Virus record (IMG/VR): IMGVR_UViG_3300042372_000399
Span: 1-47,293 of that record
Origin: a virus
Length of the DNA: 47,293 nt
Direction: 5' to 3' (one strand)
Positions within the stretch are counted from its first letter, which is position 1; every line of letters begins with the position of its first letter. Positions 1-7,286 of this stretch are shown piece by piece. The notes under the pieces are model-generated. The model did not search any database. It saw nothing but the letters and a program-made list of their open reading frames with translations, and was not told the DNA's origin. Made by a program: the position numbers and the translations under genes.

Positions 1-74
1 AAGCCCCAAGCCCCAAGCCCCAAGCCCCAAGCCCCAAGCCCCAAGCCCCAAGCCCCAAGCCCCAAGCCCCAAGC
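1..74. repeat. Heptamer tandem repeat (AAGCCCC)x10 plus AAGC
   Basis: Ten exact copies of AAGCCCC followed by a partial copy open the window. The other strand reads GGGGCTT, a G-run every seven bases, which is telomere-like or G-quadruplex-like in spacing. It sits at the contig edge, in what would be the divergent intergenic region if the genome is circular. It may be a real minisatellite or an assembly artefact at a contig end; the sequence alone cannot decide. Confidence 0.9.
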
Positions 75-144
75 TATATGCAATTTTTTACAAACACAAA
101 ATCACAAAACATTTTTTGCAAAAATATGCAAACAAACTTACCGC

Positions 145-173
145 TTGACACCCCCACAACAAAAAGCCATATT
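145..173 (+). promoter_or_regulatory. Possible sigma70-like promoter for the late operon
   Basis: A perfect -35 box TTGACA (145-150) is followed after 17 bases by CATATT (168-173), a 4/6 match to TATAAT. Transcription would start near 180, upstream of the structured leader and the first rightward gene at 434. The proposed -10 lies inside a hairpin (166-184), so promoter and terminator readings compete here. Confidence 0.4.
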
Positions 174-193
174 CCGGCTATGGCCGCTTTTTT
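162..193 (+). terminator. Hairpin plus T6, rho-independent terminator-like
   Basis: GCCATA (166-171) pairs with TATGGC (179-184) around a 7-base loop, and T6 follows at 188-193. An A-run before the stem makes it potentially bidirectional. It would stop any read-through from the left, or act as an early attenuator of a transcript starting just upstream. Confidence 0.5.
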
Positions 194-204
194 GATGCGC
201 ACAC

Positions 205-406
205 GTGGTCTCCGACAGAAAGGTGGCACTAACCCCTGTCGGGCTTGGGCAGAGTTCGAATCTCTCTACGCTAAGTGCCAATAGCGTAGCACTGACGGGC
301 AGTGGCCAACCCGCTAGAATCTGGCCCTTGCCTGGGCCTGAACCAATCGCGCGGCACCGAACGGCCCTAGGCCTTTTCGAACGTCGGTGTCGCGCGGTAC
401 TTTTTT
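205..406 (+). ncRNA. Structured leader RNA with T-arm-like hairpin, unidentified
   Basis: No convincing coding sequence lies here, but inverted repeats are dense: CCGACAG 212-218 with CTGTCGG 236-242; a T-arm-like hairpin AGAG-TTCGAAT-CTCT 251-265; an immediately adjacent 8-bp stem 266-273/282-289 closed by AGTGCCAA; CACTG 290-294 with CAGTG 300-304 (alternatively 298-308 with 322-332); and a 13-bp stem 348-360/384-396 with one G-U pair, followed by T6 at 401-406. The T-arm followed by a stem whose two strands are linked through what would be the CCA end resembles a permuted tRNA or tmRNA precursor. A complete D-arm and anticodon arm could not be drawn, so this is not called a tRNA. It lies between the possible promoter and the first late gene and could be a leader, an attenuator or an independent small RNA. 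Confidence 0.4.
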
Positions 407-433
407 AAAAATGTACATGCAGGAGCAAACAGC

Positions 434-907
434 ATGACAATTATCGCGTATCGGGACGGGGTTATGGCGGGGGACACTCAGCACAACGCCAATAACCAAC
501 TTGTTGGTTACGAAGAAAAAGTAATAAAAAATCATTTAGGCGCACTGTGGGGAGCCAGCGGCGACAATTCTCAAAGCAAAGCCTGCGAAGATTGGTTTTT
601 AAAAGTTACTAGCATAGTTGATTTGCGCAGCCCGCCGCCATTTTCCAAGGGGCAAGGGTTGCTTGTATTTCCTGATGGAAATGTATTTTCGGTTTATGAC
701 GGCTTATCCACGCGAACGCTTGAATTTAAACATTTTGGCTTTACCGCAATAGGCTCGGGCGCTGATTTTGCCATGGGCGCAATGGCTATGGGAGCCACGG
801 CTGAGCAAGCCGTTAAAGTGGCAATTGATTTTAATTTAAATTGCGGCGGCGAAATTACTACAATACGCTTAGATAACGCACCCTCTTGCCAAACGCCTGC
901 ACACTAG
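434..907 (+). CDS. HslV-like Ntn-hydrolase (phage proteasome-type peptidase)
   Basis: The 157-aa protein begins MTIIAYRDGVMAGDT, the pattern of HslV/proteasome beta-type Ntn hydrolases. After Met removal, Thr2 would be the N-terminal nucleophile; Asp14 and Lys29 or Lys32 match the expected supporting residues, and a small glycine-rich segment (GASGDN, around 41-46) follows. A clear AGGAG site at 420-424 sets the start. It is the first gene of the rightward late operon, 35 bases before the terminase. No HslU-like ATPase is encoded in the window, so it may work with a host unfoldase or alone. No other head-maturation protease is evident in the structural module; a role in capsid maturation is only a speculation. 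The family assignment is fairly firm, the function unknown. Confidence 0.75.
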   Translation: MTIIAYRDGVMAGDTQHNANNQLVGYEEKVIKNHLGALWGASGDNSQSKACEDWFLKVTSIVDLRSPPPFSKGQGLLVFPDGNVFSVYDGLSTRTLEFKHFGFTAIGSGADFAMGAMAMGATAEQAVKVAIDFNLNCGGEITTIRLDNAPSCQTPAH

Positions 908-942
908 CTATATACGGCTAACCACGGTTCGCGGATACCTAG

Positions 943-3933
943 ATGAACGCGCCTAAAGACACATCTGCCGAGCTAACGGCCTTAGACGCAAAAACTCTAA
1001 GCAAACTTACGCCAAACGAATTGCGTTTCCTTATATGGCAACGCAAGTGGGCGCTCACTCGCAGAGCCAAACAAACTCCACCGCCAGGCGACTGGACGGA
1101 ATGGGGTATCTTGGCAGGACGCGGGTTCGGGAAGCAGATTCTGTGTGATACAAAAATACCTACACCAAAAGGGTGGGTATTAAACGGCGATTTAAAAGCT
1201 GGCGACGAAGTATTTGACGAAGCTGGCAAGCCGTGCACTATCTTGGAAGCGCACCCGATAACAATACCTGAAAAGATGTTTCGCGTTTCGTTTAGTGACG
1301 GCACGCACATAGATGCTGACGCCGACCACTTGTGGACCACCTGGACGCACCAAGCGCGCAAGCAATACACTCGCCACAAGCCAAACACAAACACTTGGCC
1401 AGAAGAATGGCCGCACTATGTGCAGCCCTTGTTCGATCGCCACGGCAACATCACGGGGGCTACAGGTCCCCAAGTTGTAAACACGCAAAAAATTGCAGAT
1501 ACGGTAACACAAGGTAAGCGCGGCGATTTAAACCATTGCATACCCACCTGCGGCGACTTGCAGTACCCTCAAACTGAATTACCAACTGACCCCTGGCTGC
1601 TAGGTTATTGGCTCGGAAACGGGTCTACGCTAGGCGCTAACGTAGCTTGCCACCAAGACGACGTAGCAGCGGTAAAAGCACGGTATGAACAGCACGGCTA
1701 TTCTGTAAAAATCATGAGCAACAAGCGAGACACCTACGTCTCCGGTCTGCTGGTAGACCTTCGCGCTCTTGGCGTTCTAGACAACAAGCATTGCCCAACT
1801 CGCTATTTGCAATCCGCCCCTGAGCAGCGCCGAGCGCTTCTTGCCGGACTGCTAGACAGTGACGGGCACTGTACCAAAGCAAGTGGCTACGTTGAGTTTA
1901 GCTCTACGCTAGAAATTTTAGCGTTAAATGTTATGGAACTGGCTAGGTCGCTTGGCCAAAAGCCCGTAATGACGCAAGGTGTAGCTAAGCTAAACGGCAA
2001 GGACTACGGGACCAAGTACCGAGTAACTTGGCGTTCAACGTATCAGCCGTTCAGCTTACCGCGCAAAGCTGCTGCCTGGAAGCCCCAAGCGTCGCAGGGT
2101 CTGCGCAATCGGCATCGCATGATCACAGCGGTAACGCCCATAGAGCCGCGTCCCAGCCGGTGCCTCACGGTTTCCAGCCCATCGGCGCTGTACTTGGCCG
2201 GAGAAGCTATGGTGCCTACCCACAACACGCTGACCGGCGCTCAGTGGCTCGCGTACAGAGCTTTTACCGATAAGGAAGCTTTGCCGCGAGCCGTTATAGC
2301 CCCTACGCTTAACGACGTGCGCTACACCTGTTTTGAAGGTCCTGCCGGGTTGCTAAGCGTCGTGCCCTCTGAGTTCATACTCAAAGACGGGTACAACAAA
2401 ACCAATCTGATCCTGTCCTTTCAAACGCCATACGGCGTAGCTACCGTCCGAGGGTTTTCGGCGGAAGAGCCAGAGCGTATGCGCGGGCCGCAATTCGCCG
2501 ATCTTTGGTGTTTTATCGCGGGCACTCAGGTAAGCACACCGTACGGCGACGCGCCCATAGAAACCTTGCAAAAATACGATAAGGTCTCCACACGCAAAGG
2601 GACAAAGCGCGTGTTGGCCAACTCAAAGCGAAAAGCTTTAGTCGGAACAGTAATTTTTAACAACGGCAAATCCTTAACGGGAACCGCTGATCACCCAGTT
2701 ATGACCGCCGAGGGGTGGAAAGCTTTAAGCGAATTGACGAAGCAAGATAAAGTATTTTCAACCTACAAAAATAACAAACTTGAAATTCCAAAGTGGTATC
2801 AAACAGCGGTGCTTGAACCTTGGCAACTCGAGGGGGAACAGTTCGTATATTGCCTGAAAGTCGAAGACGAGCCTGAATATTTTGCTAACGGAATTTTGGT
2901 TCATAATTGCGACGAGCTAGCCGCTTGGGGCCAAGGCGAAGAAACATGGGACATGGCCATGATGGGTTTACGGCTAGGGCCGCACCCACGCGTAGTGTGG
3001 ACTACTACGCCAAAACCTAAAGATTTGGTGCGCAAGCTTGTAGAACCTAAAAAAGGTAGAATAATCACCAACGGGTCTACCTATGAAAACCGAGCCAATT
3101 TGCCAGACAGCTTTTTCGAACAGCTTACGCAGTACGAAGGTACCCAGTTAGGACGTCAAGAACTAAATGGAGAGCTTATAGACGCCGAAGAAGGGGGCGT
3201 TATTCAGCGCAGTTGGATAAAGCTATGGCCTTCAGATAAGCCTCTGCCGTCATTTGATTGGATCATTGTGTCTATGGACACGGCTTTCACTGAAAAAACT
3301 ATAAACAAACGTACACACGAACCCGACGATAGTGCTTGTTCGGTATGGGGCATATTTTGGCATGACGACAAGCGCAATGTTTTGTTGCTTGATTGTTGGG
3401 CTGAAAAATACGGAATGCCGGATTTGATAAAACGCGCCAAAAAAGAAATGAACGTATCTTACGGCGACGACGATGACCGCCCTTTAATTAAACCACTGAT
3501 AAGCTCGGATAAGCTGGCAACGTCTGGACGTAAGCCAGATATTTTGCTCATAGAAGACAAAGGCAGCGGCATAAGCTTGCGGCAAATGCTAGACCGTGAA
3601 GGCATATCGGCGTACGCATACAATCCTGGCCGCGCGGATAAGCTAACGCGGTTACATATGGTCAGCCATATTTTTGCCCGTGGCCAAGTTTGGATACCTG
3701 AAAGCGAAAATCGCAAAGGTAAACCTAAAACTTGGGTAGAACCTTTGTTAGCGCAATTGTGCTCATTTACAGGTACGGGCAGCATTAAGCATGACGACTA
3801 TGTGGACACGGTAAGCCAAGCTTTAAGGCTATGCATGGACAAGAACCTACTTTCTGATGTAAAACGCTCAAAGAACAACGAACACGCGGAAATCAAACCG
3901 CCTAGCGTTGTCGTCAACCCCTACGCTATTTAA
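943..3933 (+). CDS. terL: Terminase large subunit carrying two inteins
   Basis: TerL is the ATPase/nuclease motor that packages DNA through the portal and cuts the concatemer. The 996-aa precursor contains 499 aa of extein, a normal TerL length. Walker A reads GRGFGK (59-64) and is completed by Thr429 only after intein 1 is removed. Walker B reads FADLW (518-522) and is completed by C-D-E (656-658) only after intein 2 is removed. The RNase H-like nuclease domain shows Asp779 (SMDTAF), Glu871/Asp872 (IEDKG) and Asp951/952 (KHDDYVD). Both ATPase motifs are split, so the protein should be inactive until both inteins splice. It directly precedes the portal gene. No small terminase was recognised next to it. 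Family and intein boundaries are clear from sequence; splicing activity is inferred. Confidence 0.93.
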   Translation: MNAPKDTSAELTALDAKTLSKLTPNELRFLIWQRKWALTRRAKQTPPPGDWTEWGILAGRGFGKQILCDTKIPTPKGWVLNGDLKAGDEVFDEAGKPCTILEAHPITIPEKMFRVSFSDGTHIDADADHLWTTWTHQARKQYTRHKPNTNTWPEEWPHYVQPLFDRHGNITGATGPQVVNTQKIADTVTQGKRGDLNHCIPTCGDLQYPQTELPTDPWLLGYWLGNGSTLGANVACHQDDVAAVKARYEQHGYSVKIMSNKRDTYVSGLLVDLRALGVLDNKHCPTRYLQSAPEQRRALLAGLLDSDGHCTKASGYVEFSSTLEILALNVMELARSLGQKPVMTQGVAKLNGKDYGTKYRVTWRSTYQPFSLPRKAAAWKPQASQGLRNRHRMITAVTPIEPRPSRCLTVSSPSALYLAGEAMVPTHNTLTGAQWLAYRAFTDKEALPRAVIAPTLNDVRYTCFEGPAGLLSVVPSEFILKDGYNKTNLILSFQTPYGVATVRGFSAEEPERMRGPQFADLWCFIAGTQVSTPYGDAPIETLQKYDKVSTRKGTKRVLANSKRKALVGTVIFNNGKSLTGTADHPVMTAEGWKALSELTKQDKVFSTYKNNKLEIPKWYQTAVLEPWQLEGEQFVYCLKVEDEPEYFANGILVHNCDELAAWGQGEETWDMAMMGLRLGPHPRVVWTTTPKPKDLVRKLVEPKKGRIITNGSTYENRANLPDSFFEQLTQYEGTQLGRQELNGELIDAEEGGVIQRSWIKLWPSDKPLPSFDWIIVSMDTAFTEKTINKRTHEPDDSACSVWGIFWHDDKRNVLLLDCWAEKYGMPDLIKRAKKEMNVSYGDDDDRPLIKPLISSDKLATSGRKPDILLIEDKGSGISLRQMLDREGISAYAYNPGRADKLTRLHMVSHIFARGQVWIPESENRKGKPKTWVEPLLAQLCSFTGTGSIKHDDYVDTVSQALRLCMDKNLLSDVKRSKNNEHAEIKPPSVVVNPYAI
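1135..2226 (+). other. Intein 1 of TerL: class 3-like, with LAGLIDADG endonuclease
   Basis: This 364-aa intein (precursor residues 65-428) sits between K64 and T429 of Walker A. It starts with Gln, not Cys or Ser, at QILCDTKIPTPKGW. Block B holds ADHLWTTW, block F holds RCLTV, and the C-terminus is VPTHN followed by extein Thr. A non-nucleophilic first residue with W, C and T at these places is the signature of class 3 inteins, where the block F Cys starts splicing. Two LAGLIDADG-type motifs, LLGYWLGNGS and LLAGLLDSDG, indicate a dodecapeptide homing endonuclease in the same frame. Boundaries are supported by the continuity of GRGFGK-T across the junction. Confidence 0.88.
2509..2907 (+). other. 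Intein 2 of TerL: mini-intein in Walker B
   Basis: This 133-aa element (residues 523-655) begins CFIAGTQVSTPYGDAP, a normal block A with Cys1, has block B GTADHPVMT, and ends YFANGILVHN before extein Cys656. It is a class 1 Hint domain with no room for a homing endonuclease. It interrupts Walker B between Trp522 and the C-D-E stretch. Its bases look more A/T rich than the surrounding extein. Being a mini-intein, it cannot home by itself unless an enzyme acts in trans. Confidence 0.9.
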
Positions 3934-3944
3934 GGTAAAACCGC

Positions 3945-6473
3945 ATGAACGACGATGAAAATTCAGAAAGCGAAAACCTAGATAATGGCGCGGGAAGCCT
4001 GTACGGCGTAACGGACACGCCCGACGGCGGAGCACTGGTTGCTTTGGAAGACGAAGATAGCGAGCTACTTTCGGAAACTGAAGAACACGTTTCCAATCTT
4101 GCAGAAACCTTGCCGCAAGAAACTTTAAAAACGTTAGCAACGGATTTTCTTAGTTTAATAGAAAAAGATGCAAAGGCGCGCGAAAAGCGCGATGCGCAGT
4201 ACGAAGAAGGCATTCGCCGCACAGGTTTGGGCGACGACGCCCCCGGCGGCGCGCAGTTTTCAGGCGCGTCTAAAGTTGTGCACCCAATGTTGACCAAAGC
4301 CTGTGTAGATTTTTCCAGCCGCTCCATAAAAGAGCTGTTCCCGCCAGACGGGCCTGTAAAAACTAAAATTATCGGCGCTATGACCAAAGAGCGTTCGGAC
4401 AAGGCTAAACGCAAAGCCGAGTTTATGAACTGGCAGTTCACCACACAATCCCAAAACTTTCGCGCCGAATTAGAACAGCTTTTGACCCAAGTTCCGTTGG
4501 GTGGTGCGCAATACATGAAGGTTACGTGGGATAGTGCCAGAAACCGACCTGAGTTTCTGTTTGTAGCTATCGACGAAATGTTGCTGCCTTATGCGGCCAC
4601 TAATTTCTATAGCGCGCAACGCAAAACGCACGTTCAATATCTAACTCAATTGAGCTACGATCAGCGCGTCAAATCAGGCATGTATCGCGACGCCGATTTG
4701 CTTCAGTCATCCGAAATATTAGATCAAACTAAATCCGCCAAAGCTAACGACAAAGTGGAAGGCCGCGAAATCGATCCTTTTAACTCAGACGGATTGCGCA
4801 CCGTATTTGAGATTTTTGCATACGCGGAAATCGAAAATGACGAATACGGCCCCTCGCCTTACATAATTACAATCGACAAATACACTCGTGAAGTTTTGTC
4901 CATTTATCGCAACTGGGCAGAAGAAGACGATACCCGCGAGCAGTTAGAATGGATTGTTGAGTTTCCATTTGTGCCTTGGCGCGGGGCGTACCCAATCGGC
5001 ATTACTCACATGATCGGCGGTTTGTCGGCAGCCGCTACAGGCGCTTTGCGCGCCTTGCTCGATAGCGCGCACATTAGCAACAGCCAAACTATGCTGTCTA
5101 TGAAAGGCGCGTCAAAAGGCGGGCAAAACATCAACCTTCAACCTACGCAAGTTGCCGAAATTGAAGCACCTATGAACGTTGACGACATTCGTAAAATTGC
5201 GATGCCGTTACCCTTTAACCAACCCAGCCCGGTGCTATTTCAATTGCTGGGTTTTTTGATTGAAAATGCCGAAAGCGTAGTTCGCACAACGATGGACGAC
5301 GTGGCCGACAACAACCAAAACGCGCCTGTCGGCACAACTTTGGCTAAAATTGAACAGGGCATGGTGGTGTTTAACGCCATTCACGCCCGATTGCATGACG
5401 CTATGAGCCGATTGATGCGTATTTTGCATCGGTTAAACGGACTGTATCTCAGCGACATGCTTGAAGTGGACGAAATTGGCGAAGAATTAGCCAAACGTTC
5501 CGATTTTTTAGGTCCTATGGACGTAGTTCCGGTTTCTGACCCTAATATTTTTAGCGAAGCGCAGCGTTTTGCACAGGTTCAAGCCGTTGCGCAGCGTGCT
5601 CAGCTTGCTCCTGATCTTTACGACAGACGCAAAGTTGAACAACGCATTCTGGCAACGTTAAAAGTACCAGATGCTGAAAGCTTGCTAGCGCCAAACGTGT
5701 CTCCTGAAGAGAAAAACCCTATCGAAGAAAATGTTTTAGCTACGCTGGGTCAAAATGTGCAAGCTTTCCAAGAGCAAGATCACATTTCACATCTAAAAGC
5801 CCACCTAGCTTACATGACTAGCCCAGCGCTAGGCGCTAGCGACCTTATATCGCCTACCTTTACACCTCTTATGGTAAACCATATCAAGGAACACATGGCT
5901 TTATGGTACGCCACTGAGGTCATGAACCTGGTTAAGGATTACGCAGGAGATTACGCGGACTTGGTGAAGCAAACCAAAACGCCTGAAGCCAAACGCGCTA
6001 TGGAAGCCGCGCTAGCTGAAGCGTCGTTGTCTGTAGTTTCTGGCGCTCAAGAAGCTTTTGCAATTTTACATCCTGTCATCAAACAATCTCAAGAAGCTGT
6101 GGCCAAGTTGCTTGGCCCTCCGCCGCAAGACCCGTCGGCTGCTGTGGCTATGGCCGACATCGAAATGCGCAAAGATGCCAATGCGCAAAAGGTGGCGCTG
6201 GACAGCCAAAAACTGCAACTGCAACAGCAACAGCAACAGCGGGAAACGCAAGCAGCGTCCGCCGAAAAGCAAGCAGAGTTTGCGGCAGCAATGGAACAAG
6301 AACAACTGCGTCAGCAAGCCGAGACCGCAAGGTCCGAACGCGAAACGCAAGCGCGCATCGCTATGAACACCGCCGACAACAATACGGCGATGCAATTAGC
6401 GCTACTCGATTTGGCGAACGGCAATGCTTCGTCAGATGCCCCCCAAAACCCCAACCCCAACCCTACACCGTAA
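3945..6473 (+). CDS. Portal protein (large podovirus type)
   Basis: The 842-aa product follows TerL by 11 bases, the usual place of the portal, the dodecameric ring through which DNA enters and leaves the head. An acidic N-terminus (about 1-60) is followed by a conserved-looking core with NWQFTTQ, PLGGAQYMKV and IDEMLLPYAATNF, which I recognise from large portals of short-tailed phages. The C-terminal 150 residues are Gln/Ala/Glu rich with a run of six Gln (near 755-765) and are probably an alpha-helical or coiled-coil barrel extension. No intein is visible. Position, length and core motifs support the call; the exact subfamily is not assigned. Confidence 0.8.
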   Translation: MNDDENSESENLDNGAGSLYGVTDTPDGGALVALEDEDSELLSETEEHVSNLAETLPQETLKTLATDFLSLIEKDAKAREKRDAQYEEGIRRTGLGDDAPGGAQFSGASKVVHPMLTKACVDFSSRSIKELFPPDGPVKTKIIGAMTKERSDKAKRKAEFMNWQFTTQSQNFRAELEQLLTQVPLGGAQYMKVTWDSARNRPEFLFVAIDEMLLPYAATNFYSAQRKTHVQYLTQLSYDQRVKSGMYRDADLLQSSEILDQTKSAKANDKVEGREIDPFNSDGLRTVFEIFAYAEIENDEYGPSPYIITIDKYTREVLSIYRNWAEEDDTREQLEWIVEFPFVPWRGAYPIGITHMIGGLSAAATGALRALLDSAHISNSQTMLSMKGASKGGQNINLQPTQVAEIEAPMNVDDIRKIAMPLPFNQPSPVLFQLLGFLIENAESVVRTTMDDVADNNQNAPVGTTLAKIEQGMVVFNAIHARLHDAMSRLMRILHRLNGLYLSDMLEVDEIGEELAKRSDFLGPMDVVPVSDPNIFSEAQRFAQVQAVAQRAQLAPDLYDRRKVEQRILATLKVPDAESLLAPNVSPEEKNPIEENVLATLGQNVQAFQEQDHISHLKAHLAYMTSPALGASDLISPTFTPLMVNHIKEHMALWYATEVMNLVKDYAGDYADLVKQTKTPEAKRAMEAALAEASLSVVSGAQEAFAILHPVIKQSQEAVAKLLGPPPQDPSAAVAMADIEMRKDANAQKVALDSQKLQLQQQQQQRETQAASAEKQAEFAAAMEQEQLRQQAETARSERETQARIAMNTADNNTAMQLALLDLANGNASSDAPQNPNPNPTP

Positions 6474-6485
6474 GGAGACAGTTAC

Positions 6486-6605
6486 ATGGCTAAAAGCCCA
6501 AAGGCTAAAGGCGTTCCTTCAGGACCCATCAAGCAGCACAAGCGCATGGCTATGGGCCTACCCATTGGCGCGTCTAAAGAGTCAAGCAAAAAGACCCCGG
6601 CATGA
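6486..6605 (+). CDS. Small basic protein of 39 aa
   Basis: The reading frame encodes a Lys-rich 39-aa peptide starting MAKSPKAKGV and containing IKQHKRMAMG. An AGGAGACA site stands at the proper distance upstream, just after the portal stop. The last codons overlap the next start as ATGA (6602-6605), suggesting translational coupling. Short basic peptides of this kind occur next to portals in several podovirus genomes, as far as I recall; the function is unknown. Confidence 0.65.
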   Translation: MAKSPKAKGVPSGPIKQHKRMAMGLPIGASKESSKKTPA

Positions 6606-6796
6606 GAGTAGAAGTTCTAGTGCGGATGCTGGAGGACCTTCAAAAGCAATTTGCGTCCGCAACATTATCGCACCCCTCCGGTAAAGAGTCCTACGATTTG
6701 GGGCGTGCCGTGGGGGTGTACGCCGGGCTAGCCATGGCAATAAATTTGATCATGGAAACCATAGCCGACGAAGAAAGTGGCAAATTCGATTTATAA
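6602..6796 (+). CDS. Hypothetical small helical protein
   Basis: A 64-aa protein starting MRVEVLVRMLEDLQKQ and overlapping the previous gene by four bases (ATGA). It is predicted from composition to be mainly helical, with a short hydrophobic stretch AVGVYAGLAMAINLIM near residues 36-51. It is not clearly a membrane protein, since charged residues flank the segment closely. It lies between portal and the GroES-like gene and is probably a minor morphogenesis factor. I do not recognise a family. Confidence 0.6.
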   Translation: MRVEVLVRMLEDLQKQFASATLSHPSGKESYDLGRAVGVYAGLAMAINLIMETIADEESGKFDL

Positions 6797-6815
6797 ACCT
6801 ACAAGGAGCAAATAC

Positions 6816-7256
6816 ATGCAAGAAATTGCAAACAAGATTGAGTACCTTTACGATAGCATTGACGAAGCTTTTCCCGCTGCCGATCCAGGCGTAGAGCCGT
6901 TTGGTTCCCGCGTTTTGGTTCAAATTCGCACCCCAAAAACCAAGACGCGCGGCGGAATTATCGTCATTGCAGAAGCAAGAGAAACTGAGCATTACAATAC
7001 CCAAGTTGCAAAGGTCATAAAGGTTGGCCCGCTAGCGTTCAAAAATCGCAACACGCTAGAATACTGGCCTGAAGGACACTGGTGCAACGAGGGGGATTTT
7101 GTAAGAGTCCCTAAATACGGCGGGGACCGTTGGACGGTAAAAACCGGACAAAAAACCGACGGCGTAGATGACGAGGCGGTTATGGTCATTTTTAATGACC
7201 TCGATCTGGTCGGCAAGTACACCGGCGATCCGTTAGCTGTAAAAGCTTTTCTGTAA
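6816..7256 (+). CDS. GroES-like (Cpn10) co-chaperonin homologue
   Basis: The 146-aa protein holds a Cpn10-type beta-barrel core: PFGSRVLVQI near residues 28-37, then KTKTRGGIIV (about 42-51), which corresponds to the GroES mobile loop and following strand, and TQVAKVIKVGP. A clear AGGAG (6804-6808) sits before this ATG, so it is preferred over an in-frame ATG at 6777, which overlaps the upstream gene. Phage co-chaperonins such as T4 gp31 help host GroEL fold the major capsid protein; its place just before scaffold and capsid fits that role. The family is likely; the GroEL partnership is inferred. Confidence 0.7.
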   Translation: MQEIANKIEYLYDSIDEAFPAADPGVEPFGSRVLVQIRTPKTKTRGGIIVIAEARETEHYNTQVAKVIKVGPLAFKNRNTLEYWPEGHWCNEGDFVRVPKYGGDRWTVKTGQKTDGVDDEAVMVIFNDLDLVGKYTGDPLAVKAFL

Positions 7257-7286
7257 CCCATTGCTGCCAATTGAAAAGGAAGAGCG

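Noticed and set aside
1-74. CRISPR array
   Set aside because: Units are seven bases without spacers; no array is present anywhere in the window.
224-280. tRNA gene: TGGCACT pairs with AGTGCCA around a T-arm-like hairpin
   Set aside because: Only 43 bases lie between the stems, there is no D-arm or anticodon arm, and the pairing competes with better stems. Kept only as part of the structured region.
2028-2273. Rightward second-frame ORF inside intein 1
   Set aside because: A shadow of the intein frame; no motif and no ribosome site, unlike the helicase intein case.
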